Source: Natronomonas sp.
Lineage (GTDB): Archaea > Halobacteriota > Halobacteria > Halobacteriales > Haloarculaceae
Direction of reading: 5' to 3'
NCBI GenBank assembly: GCA_007135435.1
Contig: SLIW01000032.1
Coordinates: forward strand, 1-12,932
DNA: 12,932 nt
Numbering within the stretch: the first letter of the stretch is position 1; every line of letters starts with the position of its first letter. Made by a program: the position numbers and the translations under genes. Under the pieces are notes generated by a model. The model was not told the DNA's origin. It saw only the letters and a list, made by a program, of their open reading frames with translations, and made no database searches. Of this stretch, positions 1 through 6,109 are shown in pieces.

Positions 1-29
1 CCGGCAGAGGGCTTTCTGTACCATCCGAT

Positions 30-44
30 ACAGTCGTCGACTGT
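30..44. promoter_or_regulatory. Dyad, possible operator
   Basis: Perfect 7-bp inverted arms, ACAGTCG at 30-36 and CGACTGT at 38-44, flank a single central T. The site lies upstream of the small membrane-protein gene at 108. It also lies between a minus-strand ATG at 24 and a weak TATA-like ACTAT on the plus strand near 52-56. It could be an operator for either direction. No factor can be named, and short dyads are common in GC-rich DNA. Confidence 0.3.
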
Positions 45-78
45 CTGGGTCACTATCCCTCGGCGACGACCGGCGGGA

Positions 79-84
79 TTTATG
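79..84 (+). promoter_or_regulatory. TATA-like box of the small membrane-protein gene
   Basis: TTTATG lies about 27 nt before the ATG at 108, the spacing expected for a haloarchaeal leaderless transcript. This supports starting the gene at 108 rather than at the ATG at 82, which overlaps the box. Confidence 0.6.
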
Positions 85-107
85 TCCGGGCTGCCGTACG
101 GCCGGGC

Positions 108-308
108 ATGGAGACAGCAGACGCGACGGACAAGCGCGTGGGCTTCCCGCTGCTCTTCGTCGTGGTGGCCATCCTCGGCGCGATCGGCCTGGCCGTCTTC
201 GGCTTCACCGGCGACCAGGCAGCGGCGGGCTGGTCGTTCGCCGTGGCCACCCTCTTCGGGACGCTCGCCGTGGTCGCCTACCACGTCTACGGCCGGCGGC
301 ACGCCTGA
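108..308 (+). CDS. Small two-helix membrane protein (DUF7525-like)
   Basis: A 66-aa protein of unknown function. After a short polar N-terminus (residues 1-11) there are two hydrophobic segments, about residues 12-33 and 41-61, joined by a short loop around GFTGDQ. It ends in a basic tail (YGRRHA), so the C-terminus is probably cytoplasmic and both ends may lie inside. Size and layout recall the haloarchaeal DUF7525 family; that name is from memory and was not tested by a search. The ATG at 108 is chosen because it sits 27 nt after a TATA-like box. The next gene begins 66 nt downstream with its own box, so the two are probably transcribed separately. Confidence 0.8.
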   Translation: METADATDKRVGFPLLFVVVAILGAIGLAVFGFTGDQAAAGWSFAVATLFGTLAVVAYHVYGRRHA

Positions 309-344
309 CCTCACGCCTATCGGCGCGTCGACGCAAGGGACGCC

Positions 345-350
345 CTTAAG
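345..350 (+). promoter_or_regulatory. TATA-like box of the DUF7123-like gene
   Basis: CTTAAG lies about 27 nt before the ATG at 375, so the transcript is predicted to be leaderless. Confidence 0.55.
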
Positions 351-374
351 CCGTTTGCCCACCAAGCCGGGCGT

Positions 375-614
375 ATGAGCGAACTGAGCGAGGAGGACGA
401 GCGCATCCTCGCCTACCTGCGGGAGCGCGCCGACGACGGCAGCCGGTACTTCCGCGCCAAGCACGTCGCCGACGCCATCGGGCTCACCGCGAAACAGGTC
501 GGCGCTCGCCTCCCGCGGCTCGCCGAACAGTCCGAGGAGGTCGACATCGAGAAGTGGTCCCGGGCGCGCTCGACGACCTGGCGCGTCACCGCCGACTCCG
601 CGGCGAGCCGCTGA
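375..614 (+). CDS. DUF7123-like small winged-helix protein
   Basis: A 79-aa soluble protein. The N-terminus (LSEEDERILAYLRERADDG, about residues 4-22) looks like the first helix of a winged helix-turn-helix. Residues 24-52 (FRAKHVADAIGL, then KQVGARLPRLAE) fit the next two helices, the second being the likely recognition helix. The tail RSTTWRVT fits a wing strand. It strongly resembles the haloarchaeal DUF7123 family as I remember it. A role as a small DNA-binding regulator is inferred from fold only; no target is evident. The start lies 25-30 nt after a CTTAAG box. It is probably monocistronic: the following 300 nt are repeat-rich and non-coding. Confidence 0.85.
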   Translation: MSELSEEDERILAYLRERADDGSRYFRAKHVADAIGLTAKQVGARLPRLAEQSEEVDIEKWSRARSTTWRVTADSAASR

Positions 615-621
615 GCGGGTG

Positions 622-776
622 GGATCTTCCCCTGGTGGAGATCATGCCGGGAGAGGATCAAGCCGGGAGAGGATCATTCCGGCCGCGGATCTTGCGGATA
701 AGGATCTTGCCGCCGGGGATCTTGCGGAGGGGGTCCTCCGATGCTGGGGTCCTTCCGGCGGGGTCCAACCGGACGG
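622..776. repeat. Degenerate 14-17 bp direct-repeat array (about 10 units)
   Basis: Units begin at 622, 639, 655, 671, 687, 702, 717, 732, 748 and 762. The first seven begin GGATC or AGATC, the last three GGTCC, each followed by a variable CCGG- or GCGG-like tail. The clearest units are the three consecutive 15-mers from 687, each starting GGATCTTGC. In one plus-strand frame these three read as xxDLA pentapeptides, but the 14-, 16- and 17-bp spacings elsewhere break that frame. Most of the gap between 614 and 934 is this array; the rest (777-903) shows nothing I recognise. Confidence 0.75.
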
Positions 777-903
777 ACGTCGACCGTCGTGGCGGTTGGG
801 ACGTGCGACGGTCGATCCGGTCGAGCGATCGGTGCCCTCCAGCGGTGCCCCTGCGGCGGCGGCCGGCCAGGAGGACGCCGACCGGCCGGTCCGATCCGTC
901 CTG

Positions 904-910
904 TTTTAAG
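904..910 (+). promoter_or_regulatory. TATA-like box of the nitrilase-family gene
   Basis: TTTTAAG is centred about 27 nt before the ATG at 934. It is too close to the GTG at 922 for that codon to be the leaderless start, so it decides the start in favour of 934. Confidence 0.6.
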
Positions 911-933
911 GGCTCCCGGTCGTGGTCACGACG

Positions 934-1740
934 ATGAAGGTCGCACTCGCCCAGCTGGCGATCGAGGCGGCGGCCGTCGAGGAGAACGTCGACCGGGCGG
1001 TCGCGGCCGTCGAGGGGGCGGCGGCCGACGGGGCGGACCTCGTGGCCCTCCCGGAGGTGTTCAACGTCGGCTACTTCGCCTTCGACGCCTACGCCCGGAA
1101 CGCCGAGCCGCTGGGCGGGCCGACCCACCGGCGGCTCCGGGAGGCGGCGGTCGACAACGACGTGGCCGTCCTCGCGGGGACCATCATCGAGGACCTCGAC
1201 GCCTCCGGGGCGGCGGGCGAGGACGTGCCTGCCCAGGGCGGCCTCGCCAACACCGCCGTGCTCTTCGACGCCGACGGCGAGCGCCGGCTCGTCTACCGCA
1301 AGCACCACCTCTTCGGCTACGACTCCGCGGAGGCCGACCTGCTCGTCCCCGGGACGCGGCTCGAGACCGCGGACCTCCACGGCCACACGGTGGGCGTCAC
1401 GACCTGCTACGACCTCCGGTTCCCCCAGCTGTACCGGCGGCTCGTCGACGTCGGGACCACGCTCACCCTCGTCCCGAGCGCCTGGCCCTACCCCAGGGTC
1501 GAACACTGGAAGCTCCTGCCGCGGGCCCGCGCGGTGGAGAACCTGATGTACGTCTGCGCCGTCAACGGCTCGGCGACGTTCGACGATGCGGCCCTGGTCG
1601 GCCGCTCGACCGTCTGTGATCCCTGGGGGACCCCGCGTGCCACGACCGACGACGACCCGGACCTGGTCATCGCCGACTGCGATCCGACCCGCGTCGAGCG
1701 GATCCGCGAGGAGTTCCCCGCCCTCCGTGACAGGCGGTAA
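934..1740 (+). CDS. Nitrilase-superfamily carbon-nitrogen hydrolase
   Basis: A 268-aa cytoplasmic enzyme expected to hydrolyse a non-peptide C-N bond (amide, omega-amide or nitrile) through a cysteine thioester. The family triad is intact: Glu41 in LPEVFN, Lys123 in VYRKHHLF and Cys158 in TTCYDLRFP. The N-terminal strand MKVALAQL and the WPYPRVEHWKLLPRARAVEN segment are also typical. Length is normal for the single-domain (Nit/omega-amidase-like) branch. The substrate cannot be read from sequence, and no neighbouring gene supplies a pathway. The start is set at ATG 934, not GTG 922, by promoter spacing. About 12 residues around 88-101 (after EDLD) look like a lineage-specific loop. Single-gene transcription is likely. 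Confidence 0.93.
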   Translation: MKVALAQLAIEAAAVEENVDRAVAAVEGAAADGADLVALPEVFNVGYFAFDAYARNAEPLGGPTHRRLREAAVDNDVAVLAGTIIEDLDASGAAGEDVPAQGGLANTAVLFDADGERRLVYRKHHLFGYDSAEADLLVPGTRLETADLHGHTVGVTTCYDLRFPQLYRRLVDVGTTLTLVPSAWPYPRVEHWKLLPRARAVENLMYVCAVNGSATFDDAALVGRSTVCDPWGTPRATTDDDPDLVIADCDPTRVERIREEFPALRDRR

Positions 1741-1756
1741 CGGACGACGCCGAGAG

Positions 1757-1762
1757 TTTATA
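1757..1762 (+). promoter_or_regulatory. Strong TATA-like box without a clear gene behind it
   Basis: TTTATA predicts a transcript starting near 1785-1789. An ATG at 1785 would be leaderless. The following sequence is highly structured and only weakly coding-like (see the candidate RNA at 1785-1970). Confidence 0.5.
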
Positions 1763-1784
1763 CGTGGTGACGCACTACCTACGG

Positions 1785-1970
1785 ATGCCCGACCGACGCT
1801 TTTCTCGTCGCGACGGCAGAACGTGGATCCGGACGCCCGCCACCCGGTCCCCACAACGATGGCCAGGGACACTGGCCACCACCAGCGCCGGTCGCCGGGA
1901 ACCGGCGCGACCCGGGCCGCTCCCGCTTCGTTCGTGAACCCCGCCCGTCGAGCGGTGGCTCGGGTCGGGA
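1785..1970 (+). ncRNA. Candidate structured non-coding RNA
   Basis: Behind the TTTATA box at 1757 lie successive potential stem-loops. CGACG/CGTCG pair at 1794-1798 and 1806-1810. An interrupted 4+4 bp stem spans 1823-1854. TGGCCAG/CTGGCCA pair at 1860-1866 and 1872-1878 (7 bp, 5-nt loop). GCGCCGGT/ACCGGCGC pair at 1885-1892 and 1901-1908 (8 bp, 8-nt loop). A roughly 13-bp imperfect stem starts GACCCGGG at 1909 and closes near 1966. It does not match RNase P or SRP RNA signatures that I know. The alternative is a leaderless 50-codon ORF at 1785-1937, but it is Arg-rich, not acidic, and has poorer third-position GC than the real genes here. The boundaries are guesses. Confidence 0.35.
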
Positions 1971-1995
1971 CGTTCGCCTGACTTCGTCGTATCCG

Positions 1996-2037
1996 GTCTC
2001 GTCCGTCCACCGGAGCGTCTCGTCCGTCCACCGGAGC
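1996..2037. repeat. Perfect 21-bp tandem duplication
   Basis: Two adjacent identical 21-bp copies, 1996-2016 and 2017-2037, each beginning GTCTCGTCCGTCC and ending CACCGGAGC. They lie about 70 bp upstream of the proS TATA box in otherwise non-coding DNA. They may be a recent slippage duplication or paired regulator sites. Confidence 0.9.
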
Positions 2038-2108
2038 AGTGGATACGGTGCGCCTCCACACCAGCGCGCGGAGGGAGTTCGAGCGACAGTCACGGCGGAG
2101 ACGCCGGG

Positions 2109-2115
2109 TTTAATA
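2109..2115 (+). promoter_or_regulatory. TATA box of proS
   Basis: TTTAATA is centred about 27 nt before the ATG at 2139, predicting a leaderless proS mRNA. Confidence 0.65.
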
Positions 2116-2138
2116 CCGGCCTGCGGGTCCGGTACTGT

Positions 2139-3590
2139 ATGAGCGGCGAACAGGAGCTCGGCATCACCGAGTCGAAGGAGCACAATCCCGGCGAGTGGTA
2201 CGCGGAGGTCGTCCAGAAGGCCCGCCTCGCGGACTACGCCCCGATGGGCGGCTTCATCATCACCCGGCCCCGCGGGTACGCGCTGTGGGAGCGGCTCCAG
2301 GGACACCTCGACGGCTGGTTCAAGGAGACCGGCGTCCAGAACGCCTACTTCCCGCTGTTCATCCCCGAGTCGTACCTCGAACGCGAGAAGGACATCGTCG
2401 AGGGGTTCGACCCCGAGGTCGCGTGGGTGACCCACGGCGGCCACGACGAGCTCGACGAGCGGCTCGCCGTCCGGCCCACCTCCGAGTCGATCATCACCCC
2501 GTTCATCGCCAAGTGGGTCCGGAGCTACCGCGACCTCCCGATGCGGGTCAACCAGTGGTGCTCGGTCGTCCGGTGGGAGGCCACCGAGACCAAGCCGTTC
2601 TTCCGGACCAAGGAGTTCCTCTGGCAGGAGGGCCACACCGCCCACGCGACGCGCGAGGACGCCTGGGACGAGACGATGACCCGCCTCCGGCAGTACCAGC
2701 GGCTCTACGAGGAGGTCATGGCCATCCCCGGGACGATCGGCCGCAAGCCCGACCACGACAAGTTCCCCGGCGCCGACACGACGACGACCATCGAGGCGCT
2801 GATGCCCGACGGCAAGTCCGTCCAGGCCGGCACCTCCCACTACCTCGGCACGTCGTTCGCGGAGGCGTTCGACATCACCTACACCGACGAGGACGAGGAC
2901 GACCACCTGGCCCACACCACCTCCTGGGGGCTGTCGTGGCGGGCGCTCGGCGCGCTCATCATGACCCACTCCGACGACCAGGGGCTCGTGATCCCGCCCG
3001 CGCTCGCGCCCGAGCAGGTGGTCGTGGTCCCCATCTGGCAGGCCGACAGCGAGGAGGCGGTCAAGGAGTACGCCGCCGACCTCGCCGCGGAGCTCGACGA
3101 CGCCTTCCGCGTCGAGCTGGACGACCGCGACGAGCGCAACCCCGGCTTCAAGTTCAACGAGTGGGAGCTCAAGGGGGTGCCACTCCGGATCGAGATCGGC
3201 CCCAACGAGGTCGACGACGGGGAGGCGACACTCGTCCACCGCCCCGACGGCGAGAGTGAGGTGGTCGACCGCGACGGCATCGTGGAGGCCGTGGGCGACG
3301 CGCTCGACGCGGTGTACGCGAAGCTGTACGCCGCCGCCGAGGCCACCCTCGAGGAGAACGTCCGCGAGGCCCACGGCCGCAACGAGATCCTCGGGACGCT
3401 CGGCCGCCACGGCGGCTACGTCGAGACCGGCTGGTGCGGCGACGAGGCCTGCGACGACGCGATCAAGGAGGAGATCGCCGCCGAGATCGTCATGCTCCCC
3501 CTCGACGAGGACGAGGCGCCCGTCCACGACACCTGCGGGGTCTGCGGTGAGGAGGCCGTCGAGACGGCCTACTTCGCGAAGAGCTACTAG
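2139..3590 (+). CDS. proS: Prolyl-tRNA synthetase, archaeal/eukaryotic type
   Basis: A 483-aa class II aminoacyl-tRNA synthetase that charges tRNA-Pro with proline in the cytoplasm. Visible parts: motif 2 region with RPTSES (112-117) and VVRWEATETKPFFRTKEFLWQEGHT region (143-166); the proline/ATP pocket with HTTSWGLS (259-266); motif 3 with GALIMTHSDDQGLVIPP (271-287). The anticodon-binding domain (about 293-400) begins EQVVVVPIWQ. The C-terminal extension carries Cys433, Cys438, Cys466 and Cys469, which would form the zinc site, and ends in the Tyr typical of the archaeal/eukaryotic type. It lacks the bacterial editing insertion. Length and domain order are normal and all key motifs are intact. 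The start is fixed by a TATA box 27 nt upstream. It has its own promoter and no evident operon partner. Confidence 0.98.
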   Translation: MSGEQELGITESKEHNPGEWYAEVVQKARLADYAPMGGFIITRPRGYALWERLQGHLDGWFKETGVQNAYFPLFIPESYLEREKDIVEGFDPEVAWVTHGGHDELDERLAVRPTSESIITPFIAKWVRSYRDLPMRVNQWCSVVRWEATETKPFFRTKEFLWQEGHTAHATREDAWDETMTRLRQYQRLYEEVMAIPGTIGRKPDHDKFPGADTTTTIEALMPDGKSVQAGTSHYLGTSFAEAFDITYTDEDEDDHLAHTTSWGLSWRALGALIMTHSDDQGLVIPPALAPEQVVVVPIWQADSEEAVKEYAADLAAELDDAFRVELDDRDERNPGFKFNEWELKGVPLRIEIGPNEVDDGEATLVHRPDGESEVVDRDGIVEAVGDALDAVYAKLYAAAEATLEENVREAHGRNEILGTLGRHGGYVETGWCGDEACDDAIKEEIAAEIVMLPLDEDEAPVHDTCGVCGEEAVETAYFAKSY

Positions 3591-3609
3591 GCACGCCCTC
3601 GCCGGGACC

Positions 3610-3700
3610 TCCGAACGGCCGGTCTGCCGGACGGTCTGACTGCTGGACTATCGAACCACCGGACTGGCGTTGCGCCAGACGGTCGGACTGGCGCGGCGTC
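3610..3700. repeat. Imperfect short repeats and a hairpin downstream of proS
   Basis: A run of loosely repeated GGTCTG / CCGGAC / CTGGACT words of about 12-16 bp. It includes a hairpin with perfect 6-bp arms, CTGGCG at 3664-3669 and CGCCAG at 3673-3678, loop TTG. It separates the convergent ends of proS and the microprotein gene and may act as a shared 3' structure. No T-run is present. Confidence 0.4.
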
Positions 3701-3707
3701 TATCCTG

Positions 3708-3851
3708 CTACACCGGCCGCTCGACCGAGAAGCCGCTGCACTCCGGGCAGACGTGGTACTCCACCTCGAAGGAGGTGCGGCAGCTTCGACACTCGTAGGG
3801 CCGCTGGGTGTGCCCCGACGCGAACTGGATTGCGTGCTCGATGATGCCCAT
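3708..3851 (-). CDS. 47-aa zinc-ribbon microprotein (CPxC type)
   Basis: Translates to 47 aa with two Cys pairs, Cys21-x2-Cys24 in YECRSC and Cys35-x2-Cys38 in VCPECSG, spaced as in a single zinc ribbon. The N-terminal helix-like segment is MGIIEHAIQFASG. It belongs to the small CPxCG-like zinc-finger proteins that are common in haloarchaea; individual functions (regulatory or protein-interaction adaptors) mostly remain open. A purine-rich GGTAGGTGGA at 3858-3867 lies 6 nt before the ATG, so this gene appears to use a leader with a Shine-Dalgarno-like site, unlike its leaderless neighbours. It faces proS tail to tail. The upstream 255 bp to the flippase stop contain an AT-rich patch (3893-3960) that probably holds the promoter. 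Confidence 0.85.
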   Translation of the reverse strand: MGIIEHAIQFASGHTQRPYECRSCRTSFEVEYHVCPECSGFSVERPV

Positions 3852-3892
3852 GGTTCGTCCACCTACCGTTGCCTGCTCCCTTCGTTCACTTG

Positions 3893-3960
3893 GTTAATGA
3901 CTATTTACTGGGTGAATCATCGTTACGAGTCGAATTAATATGAATACATCTAGAATACAT
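3893..3960. promoter_or_regulatory. AT-rich intergenic patch, likely promoter/terminator zone
   Basis: This is by far the most AT-rich stretch of the window. On the minus strand it offers TAAATAG (about 3901-3907) as a TATA-like element for the zinc-ribbon gene, giving a leader of roughly 25-30 nt. It also contains a direct repeat GAATACAT at 3942-3949 and 3953-3960. It lies downstream of the flippase gene and may help end that transcript. The rest of 3852-4106 shows no supportable gene. Confidence 0.4.
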
Positions 3961-4106
3961 GTCCCGTCTTGAGAAGGCGAGAACCGCCCGTTCGCCACGC
4001 GGCGATCTCGTTCTCTCCGGCCGAGACCGCGTGGGGCGGGCATCCGTCACCTGCGGTCCCCGGTGTCCGCTGTCGAGTCGACCCGCTTATCCGATTCCCG
4101 TCGCGG

Positions 4107-5780
4107 TCAGTCCGCCTCCACGACGATGTCCTCGACCATCGTGCGTGCGGTGGGACCGAACTGGGCGGCCAGCTCCACGTCCGCCTCGACGAGCCCGTCC
4201 AGCGCCAGCACCGAGCCCACGTAGGTCGCTGCGACGAGGAGGGGGAGGAACAGCGCGATGGCGATGTGGCTCGGTACCAGGGTGACGAAGACGAACCCCA
4301 CGATGAACGGCGGGACGGCGGCCAGCAGGACCCGGCCGAGGTCCGTCGTCAGCGGGTGGATCCCCCGGAGGTAGTAGACCTCGCCGGCGGAGGCGACGGC
4401 GACGAGGACGAGCGCCGCCGCCGAGCCGATCGCGGCGCCGGTGATTCCGAGGATCGGGACCAGGAGGATGCTCCCGACCGCGTTGCCGATCAGGAGCAGC
4501 GCCGTGTTGAGGAACACCAGTCGCGAGTACCCGAGGCCCTGCAGCAGCGTGCCGTCGGGGCCGCCGAAGGAGACGTTCACGAGGAAGCCGACCGCCAGGA
4601 TGCCCACCGCGAGGGTGGCCTCGGCGTACTGCGGGGTGAAGATGACCGACAGGTAGGCCTCCGCCCCCAGCGCGACGACGATGGCCATCGGCAGCGTCAG
4701 CCCGCAGACCCACCGGGTGGCGTTCCGGTAGTGCTCGAGGACGGCGGCGTCGTCGTGGCGGGCCTCCGCGACGAGCGGCTTGAATATCGGGGCGACGGCC
4801 GTGAAGACGATGAGGAGGTTGCCGGCGATCATGTAGCCGACGCGGTAGATGCCCACGCCCTCGGTCGTGGCGAAGAAGCCGATCACGAAGTAGTCGATCT
4901 GCCCGAGGAGGACGTGGACCACCCCGGCGATCGCCAGCGGCGTCGCGTACGCGAGCAACGGCCGCATCGGGACGAACGTGGTCGACGCGCCGACGATGCC
5001 CTTCGCGTTGCGGACGAACAGCAGCGTCCCGATGATGACCGCGGCGACCAGACCGACGAGGTAGCCGCCGAGGACGGCCAGCAGGCCGAACCCGCCGACC
5101 AGGAGCAGGAGCGTCGTGAGGAAGCGGACGATCGGCCGGACGAGGTCGCGGGTGTACACGCGGTACTGGAGCTGCTTGATGGCGTTGAACGCCGCCAGGA
5201 GGACGCTGTAGATCGCCAGGAGCGGCAGCGCGACCAGGAGCAGGTACAGCGCGATCTCGAGGGAGGGCTCGCCGAACCAGCGCGCCAGCGGGGCGGCCGC
5301 GAACGCCAGCGCGGCAGCGGTGAGCAACGACGCGCCGAGGGCCACCACGACGACCTGGATGACGAGCCCCCGTGCCTCGTCGTAGCGGTCCTGGGCGCGG
5401 TACTGCGGGACGAAGTAATCGACCGCCTTGGGCAGCCCGAGGGTGGCGAACGTCTGGAGGAAGAGGATGAGCGACGTCGCGAGGACGAACAGCCCGTAGA
5501 CCCCCGGGCTGACGAAGCGGGTGATCAGCGCGATGATGCCGAAGCCCAGGACCTTCTTGATGAGGTTGCCGCCGAAGGCGATCGACCCCTGGCGGGCGAA
5601 CTCGGCCGTCCCCGAGAGCCGTTCCTCGTCGGGTGGCTGGGTGGTATCGTGATCGACCCCGGAGACGCCCGAGAACGACTCGTCGCCGGGGAGCGGGACG
5701 CCGTGGTCGGTGGCCCCCCCGACCGCCTCCCCGGACGGGTTGTCCTCCCCCTCGCCAGCGGGGTGGTCGTCGGGCGTCAG
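4107..5780 (-). CDS. Flippase-type polysaccharide transporter with apparent CTG start
   Basis: An integral membrane protein of the oligosaccharide flippase (MATE/MOP superfamily, PST/Wzx-like) class, expected to move lipid-linked glycans across the membrane for N-glycosylation or surface polysaccharide. The conserved part opens with FARQGSIAFGGNLIKKVLGF and shows about 14 hydrophobic segments. Typical signatures are VDYFVPQYR in the first half and QIDYFVIGFFATTEGVGIYR in the second. From the CTG the protein is 557 aa: about 60 acidic, low-complexity residues, then a normal-length core. No ATG, GTG or TTG occurs in frame between the stop at 5787 and GTG 5348; starting at 5348 would delete the first two or three helices. 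The CTG at 5778-5780 overlaps the TGA of the upstream ORF as CTGA, which suggests translational coupling. A sequencing error or frameshift is the alternative. Confidence 0.85.
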   Translation of the reverse strand: MTPDDHPAGEGEDNPSGEAVGGATDHGVPLPGDESFSGVSGVDHDTTQPPDEERLSGTAEFARQGSIAFGGNLIKKVLGFGIIALITRFVSPGVYGLFVLATSLILFLQTFATLGLPKAVDYFVPQYRAQDRYDEARGLVIQVVVVALGASLLTAAALAFAAAPLARWFGEPSLEIALYLLLVALPLLAIYSVLLAAFNAIKQLQYRVYTRDLVRPIVRFLTTLLLLVGGFGLLAVLGGYLVGLVAAVIIGTLLFVRNAKGIVGASTTFVPMRPLLAYATPLAIAGVVHVLLGQIDYFVIGFFATTEGVGIYRVGYMIAGNLLIVFTAVAPIFKPLVAEARHDDAAVLEHYRNATRWVCGLTLPMAIVVALGAEAYLSVIFTPQYAEATLAVGILAVGFLVNVSFGGPDGTLLQGLGYSRLVFLNTALLLIGNAVGSILLVPILGITGAAIGSAAALVLVAVASAGEVYYLRGIHPLTTDLGRVLLAAVPPFIVGFVFVTLVPSHIAIALFLPLLVAATYVGSVLALDGLVEADVELAAQFGPTARTMVEDIVVEAD

Positions 5781-6106
5781 GGATCCTCACTCCCGTACCG
5801 GCGTTCGATCGCGACGACGGTGAGCGTGAACGCTCGGGACCCAGTGGGACGGCTGCCGGCGCTCCATCGGCGACGCCACAGCTTGCCCCAGCTGCGAGCA
5901 CGACCTCCCGTTCCCCACGTGCGGGTGGGTCTCACGGGGGCGGACGGGGGTTTCGTCGCGATCTCTGCGGGAATCTCCGTCGCCATCTCCGTGGGGGTCT
6001 TCGCCGGCATCTCCGTCGGGGTACCCGTGGGGGTCGTCGCCGCCATCTCCGTGGGGGTCGTCGCCGGGGGTGTGGGCCGGGCCGGTGTGGCGGGAGCGTC
6101 GGGCAC
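5777..6106 (-). CDS. Small ORF with Thr/Pro-rich TPTEM repeats
   Basis: A 109-aa reading frame starting at GTG 6106, three nt after the lipoprotein stop, and ending in the TGA that overlaps the flippase CTG. The first half (about residues 6-55) is a low-complexity Thr/Pro/Ala segment built on TPTEM and PTGTP words, like the stalks of haloarchaeal exported proteins, but no signal peptide or helix precedes it. The second half is unusually basic (WGKLWRRRW) for a haloarchaeal protein and then ends VVAIERRYGSEDP. Third-position GC is good in the first half and mixed later. It could be a genuine small protein, a decayed gene, or a leader whose translation delivers ribosomes to the flippase. I do not recognise a family. 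Confidence 0.45.
   Translation of the reverse strand: MPDAPATPARPTPPATTPTEMAATTPTGTPTEMPAKTPTEMATEIPAEIATKPPSAPVRPTRTWGTGGRARSWGKLWRRRWSAGSRPTGSRAFTLTVVAIERRYGSEDP
5945..6064. repeat. Imperfect 15-18 bp tandem repeats inside the small ORF
   Basis: On the minus strand the words CCCACGGAGATGGCG and close variants recur several times with spacings that are multiples of three. On the plus strand they read GCCATCTCCGTGGGGGTC. They give the TPTEM(A/P) protein repeats in the frame proposed as coding. Confidence 0.6.
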
Positions 6107-6109
6107 GGC

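Noticed and set aside
1..24. Possible 5' end of a minus-strand gene (ATG at 24, eight codons before the window edge)
   Set aside because: Only eight codons are visible and the TATA-like element upstream is weak, so nothing can be said about a product.
922..933. GTG 922 as start of the nitrilase-family gene
   Set aside because: It is only about 15-18 nt from the TATA-like box. ATG 934 fits leaderless spacing and gives the canonical MKVALAQL N-terminus.
1785..1937. Leaderless 50-codon ORF (starts MPDRRFSRRDGRTW)
   Set aside because: Promoter spacing is ideal, but the product is Arg-rich with roughly 70% third-position GC, unlike the acidic, GC3-rich real genes. The strong stem-loops suggest RNA instead. 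Kept as the alternative for that locus.
658..2061. Long minus-strand frame of 467 codons
   Set aside because: It is antisense to the nitrilase gene, whose catalytic triad is intact on the plus strand.
3959..4285. Plus-strand ORF of 108 codons starting after the AT-rich patch
   Set aside because: It runs antisense into the 3' end of the flippase gene and its Pro/Arg-rich composition is that of a shadow frame.
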